Assembly: GCF_009933135.1 (NCBI RefSeq)
Contig: NZ_MAEH01000009.1
Coordinates: 248,001 to 312,000, forward strand
From: Candidatus Enterococcus leclercqii
Lineage (GTDB): Bacteria; Bacillota; Bacilli; Lactobacillales; Enterococcaceae
Length of the DNA stretch: 64,000 nucleotides
Reading direction: 5' to 3'
Of the stretch, positions 1-8,860 are shown piece by piece. The notes under the pieces were generated by a model, which saw only the letters and a program-made list of their open reading frames with translations, was not told where the DNA came from and ran no database searches. The stretch's first letter is position 1; each line of letters opens with the position of its first letter. Position numbers and translations under genes: made by a program.

Positions 1-239
1 CCACCTTTACCGATGACCATGCCTGGCTTAGCTGTATGGATTGAAACGTTCACGCGGTTAGCCGCACGTTCGATCTCAACTTTAGACACAGCAGCATCAG
101 CAAGTTTAGTCGCGATAAATTTACGGATTCTCAAATCTTCGTGCAGGAAGTCGGCATATTCTTTTTCAGCATACCACTTTGCATCCCAGTCGCGGATGAT
201 GCCTACACGCATTCCAATAGGATTTACTTTTTGACCCAC
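1..239 (-). CDS. rpsC: 30S ribosomal protein S3, 5' part (runs off window)
   Basis: This is the N-terminal 79 codons of ribosomal protein S3, cut by the left edge. S3 sits on the 30S head at the mRNA entry tunnel. Translation from a GTG at 239-237 gives [18 protein letters not shown], the standard S3 start, and runs into the KH-domain GKGG loop at the edge. The GTG is preceded by AAGGAGGG at good spacing. It is the last visible gene of the S10 operon and lies 13 nt after rplV. Identity is certain; only the C-terminal part is unseen. Confidence 0.95.
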   Translation of the reverse strand, partial: MGQKVNPIGMRVGIIRDWDAKWYAEKEYADFLHEDLRIRKFIATKLADAAVSKVEIERAANRVNVSIHTAKPGMVIGKG

Positions 240-252
240 TGATTGTCCCTCC

Positions 253-600
253 TTATTTTTCTGATACGACTACAGTAATATGACTTGTACGTTTGTTGAT
301 TGGTGAAGCTGACCCTTTCGCCCGTGGACGGAAACGTTTCATAGTAGGTCCTTCATTGACGAAGGCTTCAGAAACGAACAGGTTTTCAACATCTAAGTCA
401 AAGTTATTTTCTGCATTCGCTACTGCTGACATCAAAACTTTTTCGATGATTCCGGCAGCTTTATTTGGTGTGAATTTCAAGATTGCAATTGCGTCAGCAA
501 CGCTTTTTCCTCGGATCAAATCGATCACTAGACGAGATTTGCGAGGAGACACGCGAACTGTTTTGGCAGTTGCTTTTGCTGATGTGATTTGTTCAGCCAT
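253..600 (-). CDS. rplV: 50S ribosomal protein L22
   Basis: L22 is a 115-residue large-subunit protein whose beta-hairpin lines the nascent-peptide exit tunnel. The sequence has the typical N-terminal region ([20 protein letters not shown]) and the tunnel hairpin segment with [20 protein letters not shown] near residues 88-107. Residues in that hairpin are where macrolide-resistance changes occur in other species; nothing abnormal is seen. ATG with GGAGGA upstream. It lies between rpsS and rpsC in the S10 operon, in the usual order. Confidence 0.97.
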   Translation of the reverse strand: MAEQITSAKATAKTVRVSPRKSRLVIDLIRGKSVADAIAILKFTPNKAAGIIEKVLMSAVANAENNFDLDVENLFVSEAFVNEGPTMKRFRPRAKGSASPINKRTSHITVVVSEK

Positions 601-621
601 TGTAAAATCCTCCTCTCAAGA

Positions 622-900
622 TTAGCGTCTTGTTTTCTTATCGTCGGCAGCGTGCCCACGGTAAGTTCTTGTTGGTGCGAATTCACCTAGTTTATGTCCT
701 ACCATGTCTTCTTGGATGTAAACAGGAACGTGTTTACGTCCATCATAGACAGCGATAGTAAAGCCGATGAAATTCGGGAAAATCGTGGAACGACGTGACC
801 AAGTCTTGATCACTTTTTTCTTTTCTGCGCCTTGTTGTGCTTCGACCTTTTTCATCAAGTGCTCGTCAATGAAAGGCCCCTTCTTCAAACTACGACCCAT
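622..900 (-). CDS. rpsS: 30S ribosomal protein S19
   Basis: S19 (92 residues, normal length) binds 16S rRNA in the 30S head next to S13. The sequence opens [20 protein letters not shown] and has the conserved [20 protein letters not shown] and [16 protein letters not shown] segments. It lies between rplB and rplV in the S10 operon, with 21-42 nt gaps. A clear AGGAGG lies just before the ATG. Confidence 0.97.
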   Translation of the reverse strand: MGRSLKKGPFIDEHLMKKVEAQQGAEKKKVIKTWSRRSTIFPNFIGFTIAVYDGRKHVPVYIQEDMVGHKLGEFAPTRTYRGHAADDKKTRR

Positions 901-942
901 GGTGAACCTCCTTTACAAAATGTTGACACATGGTCAATAAAA

Positions 943-1773
943 TTATTTAGTTTTACGACGAACAATAAGTTTGTCAGATTTGGCTTTTTTGTTACGTGTC
1001 TTGTAACCCAATGCAGGTTGACCCCATGGAGATACAGGAGCTTTACGCCCGATTGGAGCTTTGCCTTCACCACCACCGTGTGGGTGATCGTTAGGGTTCA
1101 TTACGCTACCGCGGACAGTAGGACGTTTGCGCATCCAACGAGAACGGCCGGCTTTACCAATATTGATCAGTTCGTGTTGTTCGTTACCGACAGCACCAAC
1201 TGTTGCACGGCAAGTTGCCAAGATCATGCGTACTTCACCGGAGTTCAAACGGATCAATACGTATTTGCCTTCTTTACCCAATACTTGAGCAGAAGTACCA
1301 GCTGAACGGATTAATTGTCCGCCTTTGCCAGGTTTCATTTCGATGTTGTGGATAACAGTACCGACTGGAATATTTTCCAATGGCAATGCGTTCCCCACTT
1401 TGATATCGGCATCTGGACCGGAAACAACGGTCATGCCAACTTCCAAACCTTTAGGAGCCAAGATATATGCTTTAACCCCATCAGTATAATGTAATAACGC
1501 GATGTTAGCTGAACGGTTTGGATCGTATTCGATAGTTTTAACTACCGCTACAACGTTGTCTTTATTACGTTTGAAGTCGATCAAACGGTATTGACGTTTG
1601 TGGCCGCCACCTTGATGACGAACAGTGATGCGTCCGTTGTTGTTACGACCGGCGTTGTTTTTCAATGGTGCCAACAGTGTTTTCTCTGGCGTTGAAGTAG
1701 TGATTTCAGCGAAGTCAGAGCTTGTCATGTTACGACGACCATTTGAGGTAGGTTTGTACTTTTTAATCGCCAC
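943..1773 (-). CDS. rplB: 50S ribosomal protein L2
   Basis: L2 (276 residues) is needed for subunit association and peptidyl-transferase activity. The sequence shows the N-terminal [17 protein letters not shown], the RNA-binding [14 protein letters not shown] segment near residues 46-60 and the C-terminal [19 protein letters not shown] loop that contains the conserved histidine near the catalytic centre. Length and motifs match other Firmicutes. It sits between rplW and rpsS in the S10 operon. Confidence 0.98.
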   Translation of the reverse strand: MAIKKYKPTSNGRRNMTSSDFAEITTSTPEKTLLAPLKNNAGRNNNGRITVRHQGGGHKRQYRLIDFKRNKDNVVAVVKTIEYDPNRSANIALLHYTDGVKAYILAPKGLEVGMTVVSGPDADIKVGNALPLENIPVGTVIHNIEMKPGKGGQLIRSAGTSAQVLGKEGKYVLIRLNSGEVRMILATCRATVGAVGNEQHELINIGKAGRSRWMRKRPTVRGSVMNPNDHPHGGGEGKAPIGRKAPVSPWGQPALGYKTRNKKAKSDKLIVRRKTK

Positions 1774-1811
1774 GTCTTATTCCCTCCTATAGTAATGTTT
1801 TGAACAACCGC

Positions 1812-2105
1812 TTATTCAGCAGCGTCAAACAGTTGGATTTCTTTTGAGCTTTCAGTCAACGTCACAATAGCTTTACGACGTTTTTTTGTATATCCTGCAT
1901 ATTTGCCCATGCGTTTGAATTTCGGACGCACGTTGACGATGTTCACGTTTGCTACCTTCACACCATCAAAAGCTGCTTCAACAGCTTGTTTTACTAATGT
2001 TTTGTTCGCTTTAGTGTCCACTTCGAAAGTGTATTTCTTTTCATCCATAGCAAGCATGGATTTTTCAGTGATCACTGGGCGTTTGATAACGTCTAGTAAG
2101 TTCAT
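1812..2105 (-). CDS. rplW: 50S ribosomal protein L23
   Basis: L23 (97 residues) lies at the exit of the ribosomal tunnel, where signal recognition particle and trigger factor dock. The sequence has the usual [16 protein letters not shown] start and the [20 protein letters not shown] extension near residues 59-78. Its ATG overlaps the rplD stop by one base (TAATG at 2107-2103 on the minus strand), which implies translational coupling. Confidence 0.97.
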   Translation of the reverse strand: MNLLDVIKRPVITEKSMLAMDEKKYTFEVDTKANKTLVKQAVEAAFDGVKVANVNIVNVRPKFKRMGKYAGYTKKRRKAIVTLTESSKEIQLFDAAE

Positions 2106-2728
2106 TATGCAAGCACCTCCTCGATCTGAGTAAGAGCAGTTTGAGTTGCTAACATTTTAGCTGCGGAAACGATATCCAATACGCTGATGTTGTCAGAAGT
2201 AACAACAGAAACGTTTGGCAAGTTGCGGGCAGACAATGCTGCGAAGTCGTTGCCGGCTTCTACAACTACCAATACTTTGGCATCGATATCCAAGTTAGCA
2301 AGCACTTGTTTGAATTCTTTTGTCTTAGGTGCGTCGAAGCTCAAAGCATCAACTGCTACCAAGTTGTTTGAAGCAACTTTTTCAGACAATACAGATTTCA
2401 TAGCTAAGCGACGGACTTTCTTAGGCAGCTTGTAGCTGTAAGAACGTGGAGTTGGTCCGAAGACAACGCCACCTCCGCGCCATTGTGGTGAACGGATTGA
2501 ACCTTGACGGGCACGACCAGTACCTTTTTGGCGCCATGGTTTACGGCCACCGCCACGTACTGCACTGCGGTTTCTTACCGCGTGTGTGCCTTGACGCAAT
2601 GAAGCCCGTTGCATGATGATTGCATCATAGACAACTGTTTCATTTGGTTCAATACCGAAAATTTCTTCGTTCAATGTGATTTCGCCGTTTTGGCTACCAT
2701 CTTGTTTGAATAATGCTACGTTTGGCAT
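2105..2728 (-). CDS. rplD: 50S ribosomal protein L4
   Basis: L4 (207 residues) is an early-assembly large-subunit protein with a loop reaching into the exit tunnel. The sequence shows the loop region with [20 protein letters not shown] near residues 58-77 followed by [19 protein letters not shown], as in all L4 proteins. In Proteobacteria L4 represses its own operon; nothing here tests that. It is coupled to rplW by a one-base overlap and follows rplC by 27 nt. Confidence 0.97.
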   Translation of the reverse strand: MPNVALFKQDGSQNGEITLNEEIFGIEPNETVVYDAIIMQRASLRQGTHAVRNRSAVRGGGRKPWRQKGTGRARQGSIRSPQWRGGGVVFGPTPRSYSYKLPKKVRRLAMKSVLSEKVASNNLVAVDALSFDAPKTKEFKQVLANLDIDAKVLVVVEAGNDFAALSARNLPNVSVVTSDNISVLDIVSAAKMLATQTALTQIEEVLA

Positions 2729-2755
2729 TCCTTAGTTCCTCCTTCCCTCTCTCGA

Positions 2756-3385
2756 TTATTTCGCTTTAACAGCAGATTTGATCGTAATCAATGATTTTTT
2801 CGCGCCTGGTACGTTACCTTTGATCAAGATAACATTACGTTCAGCATCAACACGTACGATTTCAAGGTTTTGCATCGTTACGCGGTTGCCGCCCATACGA
2901 CCAGCCAAGTGTTTATTTTTGAAGACCCGGTTAGGTGCTACTGGACCCATTGAACCAGGACGACGGTGGTAACGAGAACCGTGTGCCATTGGGCCGCGGC
3001 TTTGTCCGTGACGTTTGATAACGCCTTGGAATCCTTTACCTTTCGAAGTACCTGTAACGTCAACAATATCGCCTGCAGCGAATGTGTCAACTTTGATTTC
3101 TGAACCGACTTCCAAGCCCTCAAGCTCTACATTCTTGAATTCGCGAATGAAGCGCTTAGGAGCCGTGTTTGCTTTTGCAACATGACCTTTCGCAGGTTTG
3201 TTAGACAAAATTTCACGCATATCTTGGTAACCGATTTGGATCGCTTCGTAACCGTCGTTTGCTACAGTTTTAACTTGCAGCACTACGTTTGGCGTAGCTT
3301 CAACAACAGTAACTGGGATCAATTCGCCAGATTCAGTGAAGATTTGAGTCATTCCCACTTTTTTCCCTAAGATTCCTTTGGTCAT
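2756..3385 (-). CDS. rplC: 50S ribosomal protein L3
   Basis: L3 (209 residues) binds near the 3' end of 23S rRNA and reaches the peptidyl-transferase centre. The sequence opens [20 protein letters not shown] and holds the [19 protein letters not shown] stretch around residues 129-147 that contacts the A-site region. Normal length. It follows rpsJ by 28 nt in the S10 operon and starts at ATG with GGAGG upstream. Confidence 0.97.
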   Translation of the reverse strand: MTKGILGKKVGMTQIFTESGELIPVTVVEATPNVVLQVKTVANDGYEAIQIGYQDMREILSNKPAKGHVAKANTAPKRFIREFKNVELEGLEVGSEIKVDTFAAGDIVDVTGTSKGKGFQGVIKRHGQSRGPMAHGSRYHRRPGSMGPVAPNRVFKNKHLAGRMGGNRVTMQNLEIVRVDAERNVILIKGNVPGAKKSLITIKSAVKAK

Positions 3386-3413
3386 GATTACACCTCCATC
3401 TTTGTTTTAATGA

Positions 3414-3722
3414 TTATAGTTTGATTTCAATGTTTACACCGCTTGGCAAGTCAAGCTTCATCAAAGCATCAACTGTTTTTGGTGTAGGATTCACAATGTC
3501 AATCAGACGTTTGTGAGTACGCATTTCGAATTGTTCGCGTGAATCTTTGTATTTGTGAGTCGCGCGGATAACAGTGTACAAGCTGCGTTCAGTTGGCAAC
3601 GGAATTGGACCTGACACAGAAGCCCCAGTTCTCTTTGCCGTTTCAACGATCTTGTCCGCGGATTGATCCAGAATACGGTGTTCATACGCTTTTAATCGGA
3701 TACGAATTTTTTGTTTTGCCAT
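3414..3722 (-). CDS. rpsJ: 30S ribosomal protein S10
   Basis: S10 (102 residues) is a 30S head protein and, as NusE, part of transcription antitermination complexes. The sequence opens [20 protein letters not shown] and contains [20 protein letters not shown] near residues 42-61, where tigecycline-linked changes map in enterococci; no such change is obvious. The frame is open further upstream, but the ATG at 3722 has AAGGAGGG at the right distance and matches the family start. First gene of the S10 operon. Confidence 0.97.
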   Translation of the reverse strand: MAKQKIRIRLKAYEHRILDQSADKIVETAKRTGASVSGPIPLPTERSLYTVIRATHKYKDSREQFEMRTHKRLIDIVNPTPKTVDALMKLDLPSGVNIEIKL

Positions 3723-3893
3723 TATTTTCCCTCCTTCGCCTATTTTAAAAGTAGACATGGCTCCATGAAAATTTCCGTCACGCCTTTCCGTGGCAAAGCG
3801 TCCGGGCGTGTCGCAACCTCTCATTTCACAGCCGGCAGAATAAAACCTTATCCCACCAGTACTTTTCACGTTTCCGTAAACAGCACCTTTCTG
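3723..3893 (-). promoter_or_regulatory. S10 operon 5' leader
   Basis: About 165 nt lie between the predicted transcript start and rpsJ. On the transcribed strand the leader has a six-pair stem CACGCC/GGCGTG (3810-3805 with 3784-3779) around a GC-rich loop, in a segment that reads GAGGTTGCGACACGCC. As I recall, leaders beginning GAGGTTGCGACAC recur upstream of rpsJ in other Firmicutes, so a conserved regulatory RNA is plausible. Its mechanism is not evident from the sequence. Confidence 0.5.
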
Positions 3894-3922
3894 ATTATAG
3901 TACATCCTAACCTTGATGGCAA
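3894..3922 (-). promoter_or_regulatory. S10 operon promoter
   Basis: On the minus strand TTGCCA (3922-3917) and a perfect TATAAT (3899-3894) are separated by exactly 17 nt. Both are very close to the sigma-A consensus and lie about 170 nt before rpsJ. No other promoter of this quality is seen between here and rpsJ. Confidence 0.85.
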
Positions 3923-4010
3923 GCATTTTTTGTTGGTTTTACAAGGTTTTTCGCAACTCCCGGGGGTAATCGTTTTCACTCTTTGACAAGTTAAATTTTC
4001 TTTTAAGCAC

Positions 4011-4043
4011 AAAAAAAATCCCAGACTTAGTCGGGATTTTTTT
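4011..4043. terminator. Intrinsic terminator after the acetyltransferase gene
   Basis: The stem ATCCC-GAC/GTC-GGGAT with a short TTA-centred loop is flanked by A8 on the left and T7 on the right, so it can act in both directions. Read on the minus strand it ends the gene at 4116-4655 and separates it from the S10 promoter. Confidence 0.85.
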
Positions 4044-4115
4044 GAACGGCTTTTGAGATTTTGATGCCCGCGAGTTATCACGATTGTTCTACTATCCTGT
4101 AATTAGAATTAGACT

Positions 4116-4655
4116 CTATTCAATCGTAATTTTTTGCGTCAACCATTTTTCAGCGGTCAGTTCATAATACACCGCGGTATGCCAGATGCCAGTGGGGCCT
4201 TGCCAAACCGCTTCTCGGGTTGCAACTTGTTGGAAACCCAGACGCTCATAGACGTGCTGTGCCCGTTTATTCTCGATCATAGTACTCAGCTGAATCTTCT
4301 GATTGCCTGCAGCGATTAGATAATCGATTAAAAGCGTCAGAAACCGGCGACCATAACCTTTTTCCCGAAGATCCTCGCGACAGATTTTGATGCCAATCTC
4401 CGCCACACCAAAAGCGACTATTTGATAGTCCATTTCACCAATGGCTTCGGTCTCTTTCATGAGAATCAGGCGCCGCCCTGTTTCATCGCTGTCTGCTGTC
4501 AACTTGCCAGCCACTTCTGCTGCTGAAGTATGTACACCGTCTGGAAACCCGGCATGAGCCATCACCTTGCCATCGTTCCACCAATCGGCCAGCAGTTGAC
4601 TATCTGATGTCGTCGCCGGACGCACACTAAGCTGCTCATCTTGTAAAATCTCCAA
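4116..4655 (-). CDS. GNAT-family N-acetyltransferase
   Basis: The 179-residue protein has GNAT features: an N-terminal LSVRPATTSDSQLLADWW strand-helix, a central AEIGIKICREDLREKGYGRR segment carrying the acetyl-CoA loop (R-x-K-G-x-G-R), and a C-terminal NKRAQHVYERLGFQQVATRE motif. It resembles RimJ/RimL-like acetyltransferases, but the acceptor cannot be read from the sequence. A TTG at 4655 is chosen as start because AAGGAGGAAAG lies eight bases before it; the frame continues upstream without a better site. It is a single gene ending at the terminator at 4011-4043. Confidence 0.85.
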   Translation of the reverse strand: MEILQDEQLSVRPATTSDSQLLADWWNDGKVMAHAGFPDGVHTSAAEVAGKLTADSDETGRRLILMKETEAIGEMDYQIVAFGVAEIGIKICREDLREKGYGRRFLTLLIDYLIAAGNQKIQLSTMIENKRAQHVYERLGFQQVATREAVWQGPTGIWHTAVYYELTAEKWLTQKITIE

Positions 4656-4751
4656 ATTTTCTTTCCTCCTTTTTCCGCTATTTTCTTTCATTATATAATA
4701 GCCAGCCCCCCAGAGCCAGAAACCCACGGAGATACAGCCAGTCTTTTCCTA

Positions 4752-4790
4752 CAAAAAGAGCCACAAAGGGCAATAACCGCTTTGTGGCTC
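4752..4790 (-). terminator. Terminator after the ECF substrate-binding gene
   Basis: On the minus strand GAGCCACAAAG pairs perfectly with CTTTGTGGCTC across a 10-nt loop and is followed by TTTTTG. It lies 20 nt downstream of the stop codon of the gene at 4811-5359. Confidence 0.9.
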
Positions 4791-4810
4791 AGATGCTCAA
4801 ATGGATAATC

Positions 4811-5359
4811 TCAGACAAATTCTCTTCTGAACGTTCGATGCATCGCTGCTTTCAAGGGGAAGTACACCAAAGCAACAATCAAAACCGTCAAGCTGACATT
4901 GATCAGCGTTGCCGGCAATTTGGCAAATGCCCCGGCAAATGCCGGACCAAAGCTAGCGCCAGCGATTAAATTCATCACCGTGTTTTTGACTTGTGTCATG
5001 ATGATTTTAGCAATCCCGGTAGCAATGCCGATAACGATAACCTGCCAGATATGCGTAGGATTTTTCTTGAAAAAACGAAACGCGGCATAAGCAGCTGCAC
5101 CAACGATAAAGCTTTCCAAAATAAAATAAGGGGCTTCTGTCGCATAGCCATTCATGATGTCAAAGATGAAAAAGCCCAATCCCCCTGCCAGTGAGCCTTT
5201 AAAGTAGCCTAACAACAAAACAGACAGCAGCAAAACTGCATTCCCCAAATGCACGAAAGCCCCCGTCGGCAAGGGAATCTTGATTGTCGTACCGATTACC
5301 GTCAACGCAGTGAACAGCGCCACCAATACGATACTTTGGATACTGATTTCTTTTTTCAT
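4811..5359 (-). CDS. ECF transporter S component, probably for a vitamin B6 compound
   Basis: The 182-residue protein has about six hydrophobic segments and a short, polar, positively charged C-terminus, like substrate-binding (S) subunits of energy-coupling-factor importers. The N-terminus (SIQSIVLVALFTALTVIGT) and PTGAFVHLGNAVLLLSVLLLG segment fit the family. S subunits work with a shared EcfA/A'/T module, which is not encoded in this window. It lies downstream of a pyridoxal kinase gene on the same strand, which suggests a B6 vitamer as substrate (PdxU-type). The substrate is inferred from position; thiamin precursors are an alternative. Confidence 0.8.
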   Translation of the reverse strand: MKKEISIQSIVLVALFTALTVIGTTIKIPLPTGAFVHLGNAVLLLSVLLLGYFKGSLAGGLGFFIFDIMNGYATEAPYFILESFIVGAAAYAAFRFFKKNPTHIWQVIVIGIATGIAKIIMTQVKNTVMNLIAGASFGPAFAGAFAKLPATLINVSLTVLIVALVYFPLKAAMHRTFRREFV

Positions 5360-5414
5360 TTTTACACTTCCTTCTATTATAATAAGCCATCAAGAGGGGC
5401 TGCCGAACTGACAC

Positions 5415-5445
5415 CAGCAGCAAGTGAGCAAAATTACAGCTGCTG
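5415..5445 (-). other. Hairpin between pdxK and the ECF gene
   Basis: The 151-nt spacer between the two genes contains CAGCAGC at 5415-5421 paired with GCTGCTG at 5439-5445. There is no following T-run, so it is more likely an mRNA stability or attenuation element than a terminator. The ECF gene has its own AGAAGGAAG ribosome site. Confidence 0.4.
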
Positions 5446-5510
5446 CCACACCTCAGTTTGCGGCACCTTTGAATAAAACTACTACTACGCCAACTCTCGA
5501 TAGAAAAAAA

Positions 5511-6338
5511 TCACTGATGTTCCGGTGTGATGCGATGTTCAGCAGCGTTGTAGGCACCGTGCCAAACGTGGCCCACATAAGGATTGACCTCGACACCATT
5601 TTTGATAGCTGCCGCGACAAAGTCTTTAGCAAGCTTCACCGCTGCCGTTACCGAGAGTCCTTTTGCCAAACCTGCCGTGATTGCTGCAGCAAATGTACAG
5701 CCGGCACCATGATTGCGATCGGTTTGATAGAGTTCGTTTTCTAGCACAATAAAATCTTGACCGTCATACAACAAGTCCACCGCTTTTTCTGAGCCTAAAC
5801 GATGGCCGCCTTTAACCACGACATGTTTAGCACCTTGTTGAAAAATGCTGCGTGCGGCCTTTTTCATATCTGCCACAGAGGTCAGGTCACCCAACTCTGA
5901 AAGGATTCCCGCTTCTACTAAATTAGGTGTAGTCACCAAAGCTTGCGGCAAAAGGTATTCTTTAATCGCTGCAACACTTTTCGGCTGTAGAATCTGAGCC
6001 GTCCCCTTACAAGCAATTACGGGGTCAATCACTACTTTGGTTTCAGGATACTTGCCAATGTATTCGCTGGCGAGGGCAATATTGGCCTCGTTGCCCATCA
6101 TTCCGGTTTTTAACGCCGCCACAGGACCACCGGCAAAAACTGAGATCAGCTGTTTTTCCAGCAGATCTACCGGCATTTCAGTAACTTCATGGGACCAACC
6201 AGAATCTGGATCCATTGTTACCACCGACGTCAAGCTGGAGAAGCCAAAGACTCCGTACTCTTCAAATGTTTTCAAGTCCGCTTGTAAACCGGCACCACCG
6301 GTAGAGTCCGAACCTGCAATGGTCAATACTTTTTTCAT
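5511..6338 (-). CDS. pdxK: Pyridoxal/pyridoxine kinase, ThiD-like
   Basis: The 275-residue protein is a ribokinase-fold kinase of the ThiD/PdxK2 group, which phosphorylates pyridoxine, pyridoxal and pyridoxamine or the thiamin precursor HMP. It shows VLTIAGSDSTGGAGLQADLK at the start, VVIDPVIACKG near residue 106, TPNLVEAGIL near 137 and the anion-hole/catalytic motif NHGAGCTFAAAITAGLAKG near 215. Upstream GTG/TTG codons exist, but the ATG at 6338 has AGAGG correctly spaced. Facing a PdxR-type regulator and preceding an ECF gene, it is best read as a B6 kinase. Confidence 0.85.
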   Translation of the reverse strand: MKKVLTIAGSDSTGGAGLQADLKTFEEYGVFGFSSLTSVVTMDPDSGWSHEVTEMPVDLLEKQLISVFAGGPVAALKTGMMGNEANIALASEYIGKYPETKVVIDPVIACKGTAQILQPKSVAAIKEYLLPQALVTTPNLVEAGILSELGDLTSVADMKKAARSIFQQGAKHVVVKGGHRLGSEKAVDLLYDGQDFIVLENELYQTDRNHGAGCTFAAAITAGLAKGLSVTAAVKLAKDFVAAAIKNGVEVNPYVGHVWHGAYNAAEHRITPEHQ

Positions 6339-6416
6339 TCCCAACACCTCTGCCTTTCTTGATAAGCCGTCCTCTCATTCAAAGGACAACTTTGTACTTA
6401 CACCCTTCTTTTAAGA

Positions 6417-6480
6417 AGTATAGTTCACTGAAAGCTTGACGAAAACAACCAATTGGTTTATTTTGAAACCAACCAATTAA
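6417..6480. promoter_or_regulatory. Divergent promoter-operator region of pdxK and the MocR gene
   Basis: Rightwards, TTGACG (6436-6441) and TATTTT (6459-6464) are 17 nt apart, and the perfect palindrome AACCAATTGGTT (6447-6458) fills the spacer. The half AACCAATT recurs at 6471-6478, 24 bp from the first copy. Leftwards, TATACT (6422-6417) serves pdxK but has only a poor -35 (TTTTCG), as expected for an activator-dependent promoter. The repeated AACCAATT units are the likely binding site of the adjacent MocR protein, blocking its own promoter and activating pdxK. Confidence 0.7.
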
Positions 6481-6509
6481 ATTTTCTGACGATTTAAGGA
6501 GGAATGCTC

Positions 6510-7934
6510 ATGTGGCAATTGGATCGCAGCGACAAAGCTCCTTTGTTCCAACAAATCATCGCCCAGATTATCCGTTATATTCAAGAGGGCCAACTCACCC
6601 CTGGAGATAAGCTGCCGCCGGAACGCAAATTGGCTGCCCTCTATGGGGTCAATCGTTCAACCGTCAACCACGCATTGGAGGAGCTGGTCAGTCTGGGCTG
6701 GATCACCCGTCGTCAAGGCAGCGGAACCGAAGTAGCCAAAGGACGTTGGGGCAGTCGTCAAGCACCTCAATACCAATGGCAGCTGCTGCTCCGCCAAACT
6801 CCTTTTGCGCCGGATCCTTATCTCTCAGGGCTGAATACTTGGAAGGCAGAGCCGGATGCATTGGATCTCTACACGGGGGAATTGCCCGCTTCATTGATTC
6901 CGGACTTTCGCTTTCCAGCAATGCGCTGGGAAAATATTCTGGCAGCCGAACGTCGCACCGGCCCTACTGGTTATGCCCCGCTAAAAGAGATTATCCTTCA
7001 ACGGCTTTTTGAAAATTATGGGATCGACAGCACCGGACAAGACCTGTTGATTACTTCCGGCTCTTCCCAAGGGATTTCCTTGATTTTGCAGACCTTATTG
7101 GCCCCCGGAGAAACTATCGCCACTGAAGAACCTTCCTTTCTATTCTCACTGCCCTTGTTTCAACCACTGGGGATTCATCTGGAAGGAATTGCCTGTGATG
7201 AAGAAGGCATCTTACCTGAAGCTTTGGAGCGCTGTATTATTCAAAAGAAGATTCGCTTTTTGTACCTCAATCCTACGTTTCAAAATCCTACCGGCCGCTT
7301 GATGAGTCTGGTGCGCAGGCAAGCGATCATCGCCGTCTGTCGCAAACACTACATTCCCATTATTGAAGATGATGTCTTTGGTGAATTAGATTTTAGTTCT
7401 CCGTTGCCAAAACTAAAAACGTTAGCTGCCGATCAAGTCATCTATCTGGGGTCTCTCTCCAAAATCTTTGGTCCTTCCATCAAAATTGGCTGGTTATTAG
7501 GTCCGAAAGATTTGATTCACAATCTGGCAGCCGCCAAACAGCGGATGGACGTCGAAACCAATATCTTCCCGCAGCTGCTCGCTGACAGTGCCCTTCGCTC
7601 ACCAGAATATACCACCAATCACGCACAGCTGATGACCGAACTAAAACGGCGGAGAGTAGCCTTTTCTGAGGCTCTCTCTTTTGCGACAGCAGACTGGCAA
7701 TTGCGCAAAATCAGAGGCGGCCTTTACACTTGGCTCACTTGGCGGCACCAGCCATTAACTCGCCGGGACTGGGAATACTTTTTGCAAGAAAAACTACTAG
7801 TTGCCCCGTCGTTTCTCTTCAGTAATGATACAATGTCTATGAGAATCAACTATACCCGGATGGACCCCGACCAATTGCAGGTTTTTGCCCGCCGATTTAT
7901 CACCGTCACTGAAAAACTAAAACAAAAGGAGTAA
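6510..7934 (+). CDS. MocR/PdxR-type GntR regulator with aminotransferase domain
   Basis: The 474-residue protein joins an N-terminal GntR winged helix (PLFQQIIAQIIRYIQEGQLTP and the recognition segment LAALYGVNRSTVNHALEELV, residues 15-70) to a fold-type-I aminotransferase domain. That domain has NPTFQNPTGRLM, EDDVFGELDF and the PLP-binding lysine in YLGSLSKIFG near residue 310. MocR proteins sense PLP or related ligands; PdxR members control B6 synthesis or salvage. The ATG at 6510 is preferred because AAGGAGG ends 7 nt before it, whereas the ATG at 6504 nearly touches it. Facing pdxK, it is probably the B6-salvage regulator. Confidence 0.88.
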   Translation: MWQLDRSDKAPLFQQIIAQIIRYIQEGQLTPGDKLPPERKLAALYGVNRSTVNHALEELVSLGWITRRQGSGTEVAKGRWGSRQAPQYQWQLLLRQTPFAPDPYLSGLNTWKAEPDALDLYTGELPASLIPDFRFPAMRWENILAAERRTGPTGYAPLKEIILQRLFENYGIDSTGQDLLITSGSSQGISLILQTLLAPGETIATEEPSFLFSLPLFQPLGIHLEGIACDEEGILPEALERCIIQKKIRFLYLNPTFQNPTGRLMSLVRRQAIIAVCRKHYIPIIEDDVFGELDFSSPLPKLKTLAADQVIYLGSLSKIFGPSIKIGWLLGPKDLIHNLAAAKQRMDVETNIFPQLLADSALRSPEYTTNHAQLMTELKRRRVAFSEALSFATADWQLRKIRGGLYTWLTWRHQPLTRRDWEYFLQEKLLVAPSFLFSNDTMSMRINYTRMDPDQLQVFARRFITVTEKLKQKE

Positions 7935-7938
7935 CCCC

Positions 7939-8667
7939 ATGACACAGGAAACCATCGACTTATTGCAAAACCACCGCACCTATCGACAATTTGATAAAGA
8001 TTACCAGCTCTCTGATCTGCAGCTGCAACAGATCTTAGACAGCGCCCGCCAAGCCCCGACTTGGATGAACGGACAGCTGTATTCGATTTTAGTAATCAAA
8101 GACCCTCAGATTCGGGAACAACTGGTTTCTTGGAATCCCGGCAATCCCCACATGAAGGACAGCTCCGTCTTCTTGATCTTTTTAGCAGATCTGAAACGGA
8201 CACAAAAAGTTGCCGAAGACAAAAAAGTCCCTTACCGAGTGGGCGAAAGCATCGACCCGCTATTGGTAGCTACTGCTGACGCCGTCTTCGCTTTGCAAAA
8301 CGCGGTTACTGCGGTAGAAGCGCTGGGTTTAGGCAGTGTTGTTGTCGGCAGCATTCGCAACAATATTGATGAAATTGCCGAACTGCTCCACTTGCCAGAC
8401 TATGTTTTTCCAGTGGCTGGTCTAAGCATCGGTAAACCTATCGTGGACATGCAGATCAAGCCGCGATTGCCACAAGCAGCCGTCGTTCATTTCGATACGT
8501 ATCAAGATTATGATTATTCCTTGATTGAAGACTACGATGCTACGATGAAGAAATTCGGCGAACTCAGAGAAACCAAAAATTGGACCCAAAAATTCGCAGA
8601 TACTTTCAGCCGTCCAACTAGCAAAAAAGTCGACGCCTTTCTCAAAAAGCAAAAACTGCTGGATTAA
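7939..8667 (+). CDS. NfsA-like NAD(P)H-dependent flavin oxidoreductase
   Basis: The 242-residue protein belongs to the nitroreductase superfamily. It begins with the typical LLQNHRTYRQFDKDYQLSD and QAPTWMNGQLYSILVIKD segments that bind FMN phosphate, has ATADAVFALQNAVTAVEALGLGSVVVG in the middle, and ends with a charged C-terminal helix, matching NfsA/FRP-type enzymes. Such enzymes reduce nitro compounds, quinones or flavins. The start lies 4 nt after the MocR stop with AAGGAG overlapping that gene's end, so the two are cotranscribed. The physiological substrate and any link to vitamin B6 are not shown. Confidence 0.85.
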   Translation: MTQETIDLLQNHRTYRQFDKDYQLSDLQLQQILDSARQAPTWMNGQLYSILVIKDPQIREQLVSWNPGNPHMKDSSVFLIFLADLKRTQKVAEDKKVPYRVGESIDPLLVATADAVFALQNAVTAVEALGLGSVVVGSIRNNIDEIAELLHLPDYVFPVAGLSIGKPIVDMQIKPRLPQAAVVHFDTYQDYDYSLIEDYDATMKKFGELRETKNWTQKFADTFSRPTSKKVDAFLKKQKLLD

Positions 8668-8803
8668 CACGGACAACCTTTCCAGTTTCAGATTCGTTTT
8701 CTAACACTCCCCCCAACGATTTAAGAACGCGCGCTGACCTCAATTATTTCTGAATAGTAACTTGCGAACAGTTTAACAACTCAAATGCGGCAATGACTGT
8801 TTG

Positions 8804-8849
8804 AAAAAAGAAGCGGCTTCCGTTAAAAAACAGAAGTCGCTTCTTTTTT
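8804..8849. terminator. Bidirectional terminator after the nitroreductase gene
   Basis: AAAAAAGAAGCG-CTTC pairs with GAAG-CGCTTCTTTTTT around an A-rich loop, giving T-runs in both directions. It ends the MocR-nitroreductase transcript. The preceding stretch 8668-8803 shows no further structure. Confidence 0.85.
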
Positions 8850-8860
8850 GAGCAACATAC

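Noticed and set aside
832-1305. 157-codon open frame across rpsS-rplB
   Set aside because: Antisense to two ribosomal protein genes, with Phe/Thr-rich composition and no ribosome site.
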